A DNA stretch of 64,000 nucleotides. It comes from an uncultured Candidatus Puniceispirillum sp. (GTDB lineage Bacteria; Pseudomonadota; Alphaproteobacteria; Puniceispirillales; Puniceispirillaceae). The notes below the pieces were generated by a model. The model saw only the letters and a list, made by a program, of their open reading frames with translations. It did not search any database and had not been told where the DNA came from. Position 1 is the first letter of the stretch, and each line of letters starts with the position of its first letter. Below are positions 18,062-27,145 of this stretch, one piece after another. The translations under genes and the position numbers were made by a program. The stretch lies in the NCBI GenBank assembly GCA_905182545.1, contig CAJJBY010000001.1:124001-188000 (forward strand), written 5' to 3'.

Positions 18062-18490
18062 GTGCGTATTGATGCTATTCTTCAGATCAACATCACAGAG
18101 CACACGTCCTATCGCCGTAGCAAGCAATACGGGGGCATTGGAACGGATCAGCTGAGAGAGTTAAGGCAACTCCATGCTGAAAACGCGCGGCTCAAGCGTG
18201 TTTTCTCCGACTTCACGCTGGACGAGTTAATTCTGAGGGAGGTGTCCAGGGGAAACTAATCAGCGCCATATGCCGTTCGCAATGAATTGATCTAGTTTGT
18301 GATAAGCTATGTGTTTTTAACGCTACGTTGGTCGTTTGCTCAAGCAACATTGATCAACAGAGTGGCATGTGCCAAGGGCAGAGAAGATGTGGAGCGTCTA
18401 GTTGTGGATATGATTAAACTTACTCTTCGGTTTGGTCGTTATGGCTGCCGCCGAGTTTGGAGTCTGTTGTTGCGATGGACTGAAGGCTGA
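18062..18490 (+). mobile_element. Decayed IS3-family (IS407-like) insertion sequence, orfA and orfB fragments
   Basis: The first frame (18062-18259) ends in QYGGIGTDQLRELRQLHAEN, then RLKRVFSDFTLDELILREVS and RGN. This matches the C-terminal half of OrfA of IS407-like IS3 elements, including the leucine zipper and the typical SRGN end. About 40 bases later a second frame (18299-18490) gives GREDVERLVVDMIKLTLRFGRYGCRRVWSLL, the early part of OrfB just before the DDE domain, and then stops. The DDE catalytic core and the terminal repeats are missing, so it is inactive. A shorter relic of the same family lies at 5.9 kb. Confidence 0.8.
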
Positions 18491-18622
18491 TCATGCACTA
18501 GCATTCAAAATGCGCTAGGACTGCGGTGCATCAGCGCTTTAGTTGCGGGATTATCTTTTCAAGCGATTCTTGCCGCGCTATCAATGGAGATCCAATGAAA
18601 GTAACGGGGTAGGAAACGCTAA

Positions 18623-19988
18623 ATGACATCAGCTTTACAGATGGTGCAAATGATCCACGATGGCGAGACTACCTCGGTTGCGCTTGTTACCGCTGCGCTT
18701 GAACGGATTAACGAAACCGATGATGCATTGAAAGCTTGGGTATGGCTTGATCGTGATGGGGCGTTGGAACAGGCGCGGGCAATTGATCAATTGCGACAAG
18801 CGGGTCGGGCGCTCGGCGCACTTCATGGCGTGCCGATTGGTCTGAAGGACATTATCGATACTGCCGACATGCCAACCGAATGTGGCAGTGTTGCGCTTGC
18901 TGGTCGCCAGCCTGAATTTGATGCTGTGCTGGTGTCGCGGTTAAAAGCGGCAGGGGCGGTTATTCTTGGAAAAACCGCAACAACTCCTTTTGCCTTTATG
19001 GATCCGGCGGCAACCCGTAACCCGCACAACCTGGAATATAGCCCGGGCGGGTCATCGGCAGGATCGGCAGCAGCCGTGGCAGCAGGCCATATACCGGTTG
19101 CCATTGGCACGCAAACCAACGGTTCGGTTATTCGGCCAGCCTCTTTTTGTGGTGTTTATGGGTTTAAGCCATCGGCAGGCATGATTCCGCGTACCGGTGT
19201 TCTACGCACCTCTGAAACGCTTGATCAGGTGGGTGTTTTTGCCCGCTATTTCGAAGATGTTGCGCTTGTTGGTGATGTGATTTCTGAATTTGATCCGGTT
19301 GATCCAAGTTCCTTTTGTCGCCCGCGTCCAAAGTTGCTGAACGGCGTTTGCAGCGAGCCGCCAGCCGGGCCAAATTTGGTTTGGTTCGAAATGCCCTATT
19401 TTGACAAATTGTCAAATGATAGCCGCGAAGGAATGATGGCGGTTCTTGATACGCTTGGCGGTCAGGTTGAACGGCTTGACGCTGGTGGGTCATTTATCCG
19501 GCCTTGTCGAGTCGCAGAACATTATCCATTATTATGAGATCGCGCGGAACCTTGCCGAGATTCGCGAGAATCACAATGATACGCTAAGCCCTCAAGTGGC
19601 CAAGCTGATGGCGTATGGTGCAACGATCAGTGATGACGCCTATCAAGAAGCGATCGAGTTTCGCAATGGGGCAGTTTCCTATTTTACCTCATTCTTCAAG
19701 GATTTTGATGCGATTATCACACCATCTGCCTCGGGTGAAGCACCGCTATTTAGTGCAGGCAGCACGGGCAATCCGATTTTTTCCACTGTCTGGACATTAT
19801 GTGGGCTACCTTGTTTGAACATGCCGGTTCTTATGTCAGAAAATGACATGCCGATCGGCATACAGCTTGTTGGTGGTCCTGAGGAAGATGACAGGCTATT
19901 GCGGACGGGAAGCTGGATGCTTGCGACATTGAACGCAGTCGAGGCAGACGCCGCAGATTCTAATGAAACCGTAGCAACCAAATTATGA
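18623..19988 (+). CDS. Amidase signature-family hydrolase (frameshifted as sequenced)
   Basis: An amidase of the GatA/AtzF type that hydrolyses carboxamides through a Ser-cisSer-Lys triad. The Lys is in GVPIGLKDIIDTADMPT and the nucleophile region is SPGGSSAGSAAAVAAGHIPV with TNGSVIRPASFCGVYGFKPS. The frame breaks at about 19495-19510: the first part ends with DAGGSF in one frame and LVESQNIIHYYEIARNL continues in the next. The whole span is 3n+1 bases (455 codons after removing one base), which is a normal amidase length. It overlaps the next small gene by ATGA. The insertion-sequence remnant lies directly upstream, so its promoter may be disturbed. Confidence 0.85.
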
Positions 19989-20189
19989 TTAGTAAACGTA
20001 CCAAAATGATCACCGCTGCCATTGGCTATATTTTTTTTGCTAATTTTCGTGCTTGGTCTGGCTGAAAGCAATACGGCCGGTTTTGCTGGTTTCAAGAGTG
20101 GACTTCCATTCTGGATGATTGCTCTGACAGTCATGGCAATGGTTCTTTATGATTTTTATGATGAGACTGCCTGCAAGTCCGAAGGCTAG
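19985..20189 (+). CDS. Small membrane protein (frameshifted at a T run)
   Basis: Translationally coupled to the amidase (ATGA overlap). The first frame reads MISKRTKMITAAIGYIFF. After the T8 run near 20028-20035 the next frame reads LIFVLGLAESNTAGFAGFKS, then GLPFWMIALTVMAMVLYDFY and a short charged end. Removing one T gives about 67 residues with two membrane helices. I do not recognise the family. The good junction at a homopolymer suggests a single-base length error rather than a dead gene. Confidence 0.5.
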
Positions 20190-20234
20190 CTTTTCGGCCT
20201 ATTCTGTTTTTGACCACCTAAGGAAATTGTGCCG

Positions 20235-20569
20235 ATGGCTCGCCCTGTGATCTGGATTGCCCGCCGCTTGTCCGATGCGACGGCTGAAATTTCGCTTTTG
20301 CTGATGCTTGGCGCCGTATGGCGCGTGGGGTGTTGGTTGATGAAACAGCCTTGATGGCCGTGCTTGATAGCCGCAAATTATCAGCGGCCGGTCTTGATTG
20401 TTTTGTTACAAAACCTTTTGGTAACCCGGCATTAGCTGGTTATGACAATGTGTTCATGCTGCCTCATATTGGCAGTTTAACGGGTGCCACACGCGACGCG
20501 ATGGGATTTTGGGCGCTTGAAAATCTTGATGCGTTTTTGGCTGGAAAACAGCCGCGCGACCTGCTGTAG
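20235..20569 (+). pseudogene. Remnant of a D-isomer-specific 2-hydroxyacid dehydrogenase with internal deletions
   Basis: An N-terminal scrap (MARPVIWIARRLSDATAE) runs into ISLLLMLGA, a mid-protein segment of this family. After a frame change the C-terminal third follows, with ARGVLVDETALMAVLDS, GLDCFVTKPFGNPALAGYD and the catalytic-His strand FMLPHIGS. Roughly 330 bases remain of about 950 in an intact gene, and the NAD-binding Rossmann motif is gone. Unlike the single-base frameshifts elsewhere in this window, real coding sequence is missing, so this is a true pseudogene. The intact enzyme would have reduced glyoxylate or hydroxypyruvate. Confidence 0.75.
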
Positions 20570-20805
20570 GCTGCAGCATTTGGCTGGCTAAAAAGCCCTG
20601 TCCATCTTCATCATCTTTCGTCTGGCCATGATTTGCCTTTGTTGGTCACAAATTTGGCTGGCCTTTCCGTTATCTTCAATTTAGGGTTTTTCTGCCTTTG
20701 CCGATTTACGCATTTGCCAAGTCTGTTGCACGGCAGTCAAATGCCATTTATTCTGGTTTCTTGATGCGAAGCCAGCTCATTATCCCAGATTGAGGAGTTA
20801 TTCCA

Positions 20806-21417
20806 ATGCAGTTGCGTTCAAGCCCTTCATCGCCGTTCGGCCGTAAGGTCAAAATGGCAACCTATATTCTTGGCTTTGATGATCAGGTGACGCCGGTTCT
20901 AACCGATACACTTGACCCCAATGACAGTATTTGCGAGGTCAATCCGCTTGGCAAGATCCCCGCGCTTGAAGATGGAGGCAACACCTATTACGACAGCCGC
21001 GTGATCGTGGAATATCTTGATGCCAAGGCTGGTGGCGGCAAAATCATTCCGGCAAGCGGTTTGGCGCGTTATGAGGCGTTGACCCGTGCTGCATTGATGG
21101 ATGGCATTCTGGATGCTGCCATACTTGTGATCTATGAGCGTCGCATGCGCCCTGAAGATAAATATGTTGAATCAGTAGTGGAACGCCAGCGGGGTAAAAT
21201 TATTCTTGGTCTTGAAGTGATCTCTGCGAAGAACCCAAGCTATAGCAATGGTGCGATGCCTGATATTGGCGAAATTGGCCTTGCTTGTGTTTTGGATTAT
21301 CTTGATTTCCGCAAACAGGTCAATTGGCGTGATCATGCGCCAAATCTTGCGTCATGGCTTGCCGATTTTGCCGCGGCTGTTCCGGGCTATGAAGACAGCA
21401 TGCCGCCAAAGGAATAG
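20806..21417 (+). CDS. Glutathione S-transferase family protein
   Basis: A 203-residue protein with an N-terminal thioredoxin-like domain (MQLRSSPSSPFGRKVKMATY) in which a Ser of SPSSPFGRKV sits where the catalytic residue lies. The cis-Pro and glutathione-binding motif is NPLGKIPALEDGGNTYYDSR, with the conserved SRVIVEYLD. The helical C-terminal domain contains the usual buried Asp motif region. An AGGAG lies about 10 bases before the ATG. The role is probably conjugation or thiol-dependent detoxification. The next gene (GlcG-like) follows closely and may be co-transcribed. Confidence 0.9.
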   Translation: MQLRSSPSSPFGRKVKMATYILGFDDQVTPVLTDTLDPNDSICEVNPLGKIPALEDGGNTYYDSRVIVEYLDAKAGGGKIIPASGLARYEALTRAALMDGILDAAILVIYERRMRPEDKYVESVVERQRGKIILGLEVISAKNPSYSNGAMPDIGEIGLACVLDYLDFRKQVNWRDHAPNLASWLADFAAAVPGYEDSMPPKE

Positions 21418-21454
21418 ACCGACTAGGTTTGGTTGGCACCGAAAAGGATACGAC

Positions 21455-21949
21455 ATGCGGTTGCAAATCAGCCTTCCCCATGATGCCGCTGTGAAAATGG
21501 TATCGGTTGCCATTGATGCAGCGCGCGCTGAAAACATGCTTCCTCTGACCGTTGTTGTACTTGATGCGGCTGGCAAGATTGTCGCCAGCCAATCCGAAGA
21601 CGGGTCAGGGCTAATGCGGTTTGACATTGCGCGTGGCAAGGCATGGGGTGCGCTTGGTATGGGCATGTCTAGCCGTCTGATCTGTGACCGGTTGGCAAGC
21701 CGCCCAAGCTTTCAGGCGGCGCTTGCAACGGTTGCTGATGGCAAATTTGTGCCAGTGCCGGGGGGCGTGCTGGTCATGACCGAGGATGGAACCGTCATTG
21801 GCGCAGTTGGTGTGAGTGGTGATACATCTGAAAAAGATGAATATTGCGCGATCACAGCCATCATTGCTGCGGGTTTTCAAAGTGAACCAGAAATGCCCGA
21901 TGATGGCTGGCGTAATTCGTCACTTTCAGGTGCGTCGGCGAAAGCGTGA
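21455..21949 (+). CDS. GlcG/HbpS-family protein (DUF336)
   Basis: A 164-residue protein of the GlcG/HbpS (DUF336) family. Members bind haem or small ligands and are often found near glycolate or corrinoid-linked genes; the biochemical role is mostly unclear. Signatures are ISLPHDAAVKMVSVAIDAAR at the start, PLTVVVLDAAGKIVASQSED in the core, and the C-terminal VPGGVLVMTEDGTVIGAVGV followed by SGDTSEKDEYCAITAI. The start at 21455 removes an N-terminal overlap with the GST gene. No signal peptide is present, so it is cytosolic. Confidence 0.87.
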   Translation: MRLQISLPHDAAVKMVSVAIDAARAENMLPLTVVVLDAAGKIVASQSEDGSGLMRFDIARGKAWGALGMGMSSRLICDRLASRPSFQAALATVADGKFVPVPGGVLVMTEDGTVIGAVGVSGDTSEKDEYCAITAIIAAGFQSEPEMPDDGWRNSSLSGASAKA

Positions 21950-21964
21950 TTACTCGGTAAATTC

Positions 21965-22873
21965 TTAGGAATTTATAAACCATTGGGTGCGAAGGATATG
22001 AAGGCCAAGCACCAGCGCAACAAAGCCCGCCCCTGCCATCATGATGATTGTTGGCTGTTCACCAACACCAAGCCATACCCAAAATGGGCCAATCACCATC
22101 TCTAGTAGCATTAACAGGCTGACAATCGCCGCACTTGTGTAGCGTGGTGCCAAATTCAAGCAGGTAAAAGACACCGGAAGGATAATCAAGCCCATCGTCA
22201 ATACTGACCACAATGGCACATCGGTGATGCTTTTTAGGTCACTTAAGAACAGCCCAACAAACCCGCTGATCATCGCGCCAAGGGCGGCGGCTGGCAAAAT
22301 GCCAAGATCATTATACTTGCGCGCCATGGTAAAGGTGAGGGCAAGGCCAGCAGCGGTTAACACGCCAAAGACACCGCCAAGAAGAACCGATCCTTCAGGG
22401 CTGCCAATCGCATTGCCGCCATCCAGCACAACGACAATCACCCCGCCCATTGCCGCGGTGATGGCCAGCCAACCGAGCCAGCCCTGACGCTCGCCTAGCA
22501 TGAAATAGGATAAAATCGCCGCAAAGATTGGCATTGTCGCCACCGCCGTCAAAACTACGGTTGCCGATGTTTCAACAATGCCGAGGGTGAAGGTTGCCGA
22601 ATTCATGCTAAAGGCGGTGATCACCAATACCCCTTGCCAACTGGCTAGGCTGCGCCATTCGCGGCTGGCATTGCGCGTTAGCAACAATCGCCACAACAGC
22701 AAACACATCGCCCCCATTAAAATGCCGCGCCAGCCCATAAGGGCCCAGCGTTCAAGCCCCGAAAGGCGGATAACCAAAGTATCAGGGGTCAGCACCAAAA
22801 CCCCGATAAGAGCCAGTAAAGTGCCAAACCGCTGTGGGCTGCGGGCAAGTAATTCCATAAAATAGCGCGGCAT
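21965..22873 (-). CDS. DMT-superfamily EamA transporter
   Basis: A 302-residue inner-membrane protein with ten predicted helices in two EamA repeats. The first begins RFGTLLALIGVLVLTPDTLV and the second starts after GSVLLGGVFGVLTAAGLALT. The repeat-ending motif FMLGERQGWLGWLAITAAMG and the C-terminal GVGEQPTIIMMAGAGFVALV are typical. It is likely a metabolite exporter. It is convergent with the GlcG-like gene, with only ~15 bases between stops, and I see no clear bidirectional terminator. Confidence 0.88.
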   Translation of the reverse strand: MPRYFMELLARSPQRFGTLLALIGVLVLTPDTLVIRLSGLERWALMGWRGILMGAMCLLLWRLLLTRNASREWRSLASWQGVLVITAFSMNSATFTLGIVETSATVVLTAVATMPIFAAILSYFMLGERQGWLGWLAITAAMGGVIVVVLDGGNAIGSPEGSVLLGGVFGVLTAAGLALTFTMARKYNDLGILPAAALGAMISGFVGLFLSDLKSITDVPLWSVLTMGLIILPVSFTCLNLAPRYTSAAIVSLLMLLEMVIGPFWVWLGVGEQPTIIMMAGAGFVALVLGLHILRTQWFINS

Positions 22874-23357
22874 TAAATGACCTTTGAAATTTGTGACTTT
22901 CGCAATAAGACATCCATCGTGATTTAGCGACAGTGCCGTGTGCGATAGGCGGTGTCAATCTGGATGCGAAGATGGGGCAATCGTTCAGCTTGCCTGAATG
23001 TGGTTTGCTTTTCTTGCCGTCATAACAGCGAAAATATGGGTAGATATTAACAAAGGTAAATCACGCAAAACTTTATTTGACGCCGATTCTGCAGAATCAC
23101 CTTTCATATAAGAGTAACATCACAAGCTGAAGCGCTTTATGTCATGCAATATCCACCAAATTGTATACGAAAAGCCTCTCTAAAGAGCAATAATGCTGTT
23201 TTTGAGACCTGTAAAACCAAAAACCAAATGTTTGTAGAAAATTTTTCTCTGAATGGAGCGTAGGCAGGGTTTTGCCATTGCTAAGGTCGGCACAAGGGCA
23301 GTAGTGTGTTAACAATCTACGTTAAACAAACACAAAACTAATTTCAGAGGTGACACT
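22874..23357. other. Long upstream region of the aap operon
   Basis: About 480 bases, AT-rich towards aapJ. It contains the 14-bp palindrome listed separately and, next to the gene, an AGAGGTG ribosome binding site. No coding or structured-RNA pattern is recognised. Its length suggests a regulated promoter. Confidence 0.5.
23085..23098. promoter_or_regulatory. 14-bp perfect palindrome upstream of aapJ, candidate operator
   Basis: GATTCTGCAGAATC is self-complementary over all 14 bases and lies about 260 bases upstream of the aapJ start, in a non-coding stretch. A dimeric regulator site is plausible, but no other copy was noticed and a chance palindrome is possible. Confidence 0.35.
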
Positions 23358-24389
23358 ATGAAGAAATTTTCGATTTTATCTGCCATTTGTGGTGCGGCAA
23401 TAGGATTTGGTGCCGTTGCATCAGCCAATGCAGCGACCACACTTGAAGCAGTTAAGGCAAAAGGGTTTGTCCAGTGCGGGGTCTCACAGGGTCTTCCTGG
23501 TTTCTCGAACGCTGACGACAGCGGCAAGTGGACAGGTCTTGACGTTGATCTTTGCCGTGCTGTTGCAGCAGCTGTTTTTGGTGCGGCTGAAAAAGTTAAG
23601 TACTCACCGCTCTCTGCGAAACAGCGTTTTACGGCTCTAAGCTCTGGTGAAGTTGATATTCTATCTCGTAACACAACCTGGACAATGACTCGCGACACAC
23701 AATTGGGTTTGAATTTTGCTGGCGTGAATTACTATGACGGTCAAGGTATGATGGTCCCAAAGGGTCTTGGTGTGAAGGCCGCGACAGAACTTGATGGTGC
23801 CAACATCTGTACCAACACGGGCACGACAACTGAGCTCAACATTACAGATTATTTCCGTTCGAATGGAATGAGCTTTAACCTAGTTGCTTTTGAAAAAGCC
23901 GATGAAGTTGTAGCTGCTTATGATGCTGGCCGCTGTGACGTGTACACTACTGATCGCTCGGGTCTGGCTGCTCAGCGCGGCAAATTGACTAAGCCAGATG
24001 ATCATGTGGTTTTGTCAGAAATTATCTCAAAAGAGCCTCTGGGTCCTGTTGTTCGACAAGGTGATGATCAATGGTTCAACATTGTACGTTGGTCACTTAA
24101 CGCGATGATAAATGCCGAAGAGATGGGCGTTTCATCAAAAAATGTGAACAACATGAAATATGACAGCAAATTGGCACCTGGTACCGCACGTTTGATTGGC
24201 AAAGAAGGAAACTTTGGCGAAGAACTGGGTTTGTCAAACGACTGGGCTTACAACATCATTCTCAAAGTTGGTAACTACGGTGAAAGCTATGAAAGGAATG
24301 TTGGGCCGAACACACCATTGAAGTTGGCACGCGGCGTTAACGCGCTATGGAGTCAAGGTGGAATTCTTTATGCGGCGCCTATCCGCTAA
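23358..24389 (+). CDS. aapJ: General L-amino acid ABC transporter, substrate-binding protein AapJ
   Basis: The periplasmic receptor of the broad-specificity polar amino-acid uptake system Aap. A Sec signal peptide (MKKFSILSAICGAAIGFGAV, ending SANAA) is followed by TLEAVKAKGFVQCGVSQGLP. AapJ hallmarks are GLDVDLCRAVAAAVFG, SSGEVDILSRNTTWTMTRDT, YYDGQGMMVPK and the C-terminal YERNVGPNTPLKLARGVNAL. The length (343 aa) is standard. The order aapJ-aapQ-aapM-aapP is that of the Rhizobium leguminosarum operon. A hairpin follows the stop and probably limits read-through to the permeases. Confidence 0.96.
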   Translation: MKKFSILSAICGAAIGFGAVASANAATTLEAVKAKGFVQCGVSQGLPGFSNADDSGKWTGLDVDLCRAVAAAVFGAAEKVKYSPLSAKQRFTALSSGEVDILSRNTTWTMTRDTQLGLNFAGVNYYDGQGMMVPKGLGVKAATELDGANICTNTGTTTELNITDYFRSNGMSFNLVAFEKADEVVAAYDAGRCDVYTTDRSGLAAQRGKLTKPDDHVVLSEIISKEPLGPVVRQGDDQWFNIVRWSLNAMINAEEMGVSSKNVNNMKYDSKLAPGTARLIGKEGNFGEELGLSNDWAYNIILKVGNYGESYERNVGPNTPLKLARGVNALWSQGGILYAAPIR

Positions 24390-24404
24390 TTACTGAATAT
24401 ATTT

Positions 24405-24438
24405 GCGCCCAGCTTTCAATTAGAGGCTGGGCGCTTTT
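24405..24438 (+). terminator. Intrinsic hairpin between aapJ and aapQ
   Basis: The inverted repeat GCGCCCAGC (24405-24413) / GCTGGGCGC (24426-24434), with a 12-base loop, is followed by TTTT. It sits 15 bases after the aapJ stop and 36 bases before aapQ. It is likely a partial terminator that sets the receptor-to-permease ratio. Confidence 0.75.
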
Positions 24439-24473
24439 CACTTTTTGAACAAATTAGATTTGAGCGATCAAAC

Positions 24474-25692
24474 ATGAACGTGAAACTCAACACATTTTCG
24501 AAAATTGCCAATGACGCTAATGTGCGAGGTATTTTTTTCCAAGTTGTTCTGATTGCGGCACTTGTTTTTTCTTTTTTTTGGCTGACCGACAACACCCTCA
24601 CCAACCTTAGTAATCAAGGTAAGTCGCTTGGTTTCGGTTTTTTAACCGGTACTGCAGGGTTCCAAATTAGTCAAACATTTGGCACCTGGCTATTCGATTA
24701 TAAGGTGGGCACTTCGACTTATCTGGATGTGTATTATATTGGGATAGCAAACACACTTTTGGTAGCTGTTCTTGGTATTTTTGCAGCAACAGTGATTGGC
24801 TTCACATTAGGAATAATGCGGCTGTCAAATAATGTTGTATTCAGGGCCTTTGCAACCACTTACATCGAAATGCTGAGGAATATACCCATTCTCTTGCAGC
24901 TGTTTTTTTGGTATTTTGCAGTGCTTCGCGCGACTGCCGGGCAAAAGAGAAAAATTAGAAATTATACCTGACTTGATTGGGGTCAATATCACAGGGTTGT
25001 ACTTGCCCGCCCCTGTACCTCAAGAGGGCTTTGTTTATTCAGTAATTGCCTTTGCGCTCGCTGCACTACTCACAATTTGTGTTAGCCGATATGCCAAGCA
25101 TGTTCAGGCACAAACTGGTAAAATCATTCCAGTTTTTTTGATTGGCATAGCTCTTTTAGTTTTCATACCATTGATAACTTTCTTATTTACAAACAGCCCG
25201 CTTGATTGGAATATCCCGGAGTTTAAAAATACTGGATCAATGCTTCGGCGTGGTTATCAATCAGGTGCTGGGATGACATTAGTGCCAGAATTGTTGGCGG
25301 TTTGGCTTGCCCTATCTTTATATACCGCTGCGTTTATTGCTGAGATTGTGAGAGCCGGTATTCTGGCGGTTAGTAAAGGCCAGACTGAAGCTGCGTCGGC
25401 GTTGGGAATTCGTCCGAATTATACACTCCGGCTAGTTGTCATTCCTCAGGCGATGCGGGTTATCATTCCACCGCTTACATCGCAATATTTAAACATAACA
25501 AAAAACTCATCTTTGGCTGTGGCTATTGCTTACCCAGAACTAGTATCGGTTTTTGCTGGTACCGCATTGAACCAAGTTGGCAAAGAAATCGAAATGATTT
25601 TCATGATGATGATGGTCTACCTAACTGTTTCATTAATCACAGCTGCTTTTATGAATTGGTACAATGATCGTGTGAAATTGGTGGAGCGTTAA
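24474..25692 (+). CDS. aapQ: General L-amino acid ABC transporter permease AapQ (frameshifted as sequenced)
   Basis: One of the two inner-membrane permeases of the Aap system. The first frame reaches IEMLRNIPILLQLFFWYFAV and then breaks. The protein resumes in the next frame with LPGKREKLEIIPDLIGVNIT and GLYLPAPVPQEGF, all typical AapQ sequence. The break is at about 24938-24943, where one extra A in GCGCGACTGCC restores the frame if removed. The span is 3n+1 bases, giving 405 aa, the normal AapQ length. The ABC contact loop region (EAASALGIRPNYTLRLVVIP) and the C-terminal helices are intact. The next gene starts two bases after the stop. Confidence 0.92.
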
Positions 25693-25693
25693 A

Positions 25694-27112
25694 ATGGCTT
25701 CAAACGGAACTAGTAAGCAGCGCTCTGCTGCTAATAACAATGAAGTTGCATTCATTCGTCAAGAAGATGCGCCAATACTGCCGCCCCCTACCATAAGTTC
25801 TGGCCCTGCTGGCTGGCTATATGAAAATATTTTTGCCAGCATGCTAGATTATTCAAGCTTGGGTGCTGCAGTGAAATCAATTTTGATGACCGTATTCACA
25901 GCTTTTGTGGCTTATGTTTTTGTTGTTCAAGTATATGGACTTTTGGATTTTGCAATCTTGTCAGCAGTATGGCAGGACCCTGAGGAACAAAAGCGCCAGG
26001 TTTGCTGGACTGTTGAGCAAGGAGGCGCACTTCCTAATGGTTGGCATGGTGCGTGTTGGCCGTACATTATTGCAAAGACGAAATTTATTTTGTACGGGGC
26101 TTATCCAAATGAATCCCTTTGGCGTGTTAACTCGACCTATCTTCTAGGGGCAATTCTTTTAGCTTGGGTCATGATTGAAAGGCTGCCCTATCGCAAATTT
26201 GTCGCAGCTTTCTTTCTTACAATCTACCCGATATTCGCAACAGTTATGTTAACTGGGGGTGGCTTTGGCTTGTCACAATTCAGTGTTGGCGTGAATACTA
26301 TTGCTGGTCTTGCTTTGATTTCATTCGGCCGCGCCGGAAAAGCGGGCTGGATAACGGGGCCACTTTTAGATTTCTCCAAAGTAGCGGGTCTAGCGGGCTG
26401 GTTTTTCATTTTTTTTGCGGCAGCGCTTGTCAGCGTTGGCGTAGATTTTGATTTAGAAAAAATAGACACGAGGGATTGGGGCGGTCTTTTAATTACATTA
26501 GTAGTGGCGACAACAGCCATCGTTGTGTCTCTTCCTTTGGGTATTTTGCTGGCCCTTGGTCGTCGCTCAAATATGCCTGTTGCGCGAACACTATCCATAA
26601 TATTTATTGAGTTTTGGCGAGGGGTTCCCCTCATTACTGTATTGTTTATGGCGTCAGTTATGATTCCGCTCTTTATGCCTGAAGGAGTGAATTTTGACTC
26701 GTTATTACGAGCGTTGATTGGTGTCACGCTTTGGCAATCTGCTTACATGGCCGAGGTTATAAGAGGGGGGTTGCAGGCTATTGATAAGGGTCAATATGAA
26801 GGCGCAGATGCTATAGGATTATCTTATTGGCAGTCGATGCGCTTGATTATCTTGCCGCAAGCTCTCACTCGTGTCTTGCCGGGCATAGTCAACACAATCA
26901 TAAGCGTCTTCAAAGACACATCATTGGTTAGCATTGTAGGCCTTTTTGATCTCCTGGGAGCAACGCAGTCCACTATTGCTGATGCTGCGTGGTCAACGCC
27001 CGTACAGGCGTCAACTGGCTATCTAGTGGTGGCATTAATTTTCTTCGTGTTTTGTTTTGGAATGTCACGATACTCCATGTACCTCGAACGTAAACTAAAC
27101 CGTGGCCATTAA
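25694..27112 (+). CDS. aapM: General L-amino acid ABC transporter permease AapM
   Basis: The second Aap permease, 472 aa. It has a soluble N-terminal stretch (QEDAPILPPPTISSGPAGWL) and several membrane helices. The binding-protein-dependent transport domain contains ALGRRSNMPVARTLSIIFIE, FWRGVPLITVLFMASVMIPL and the EAA-like loop EGADAIGLSYWQSMRLIILP, which contacts AapP. It forms a heterodimer with AapQ. Only one base separates it from aapQ, so translation is coupled. The frame is intact. Confidence 0.95.
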   Translation: MASNGTSKQRSAANNNEVAFIRQEDAPILPPPTISSGPAGWLYENIFASMLDYSSLGAAVKSILMTVFTAFVAYVFVVQVYGLLDFAILSAVWQDPEEQKRQVCWTVEQGGALPNGWHGACWPYIIAKTKFILYGAYPNESLWRVNSTYLLGAILLAWVMIERLPYRKFVAAFFLTIYPIFATVMLTGGGFGLSQFSVGVNTIAGLALISFGRAGKAGWITGPLLDFSKVAGLAGWFFIFFAAALVSVGVDFDLEKIDTRDWGGLLITLVVATTAIVVSLPLGILLALGRRSNMPVARTLSIIFIEFWRGVPLITVLFMASVMIPLFMPEGVNFDSLLRALIGVTLWQSAYMAEVIRGGLQAIDKGQYEGADAIGLSYWQSMRLIILPQALTRVLPGIVNTIISVFKDTSLVSIVGLFDLLGATQSTIADAAWSTPVQASTGYLVVALIFFVFCFGMSRYSMYLERKLNRGH

Positions 27113-27145
27113 TTACGTCGGATATCAGAGTTGGGAGCCAGTTAA

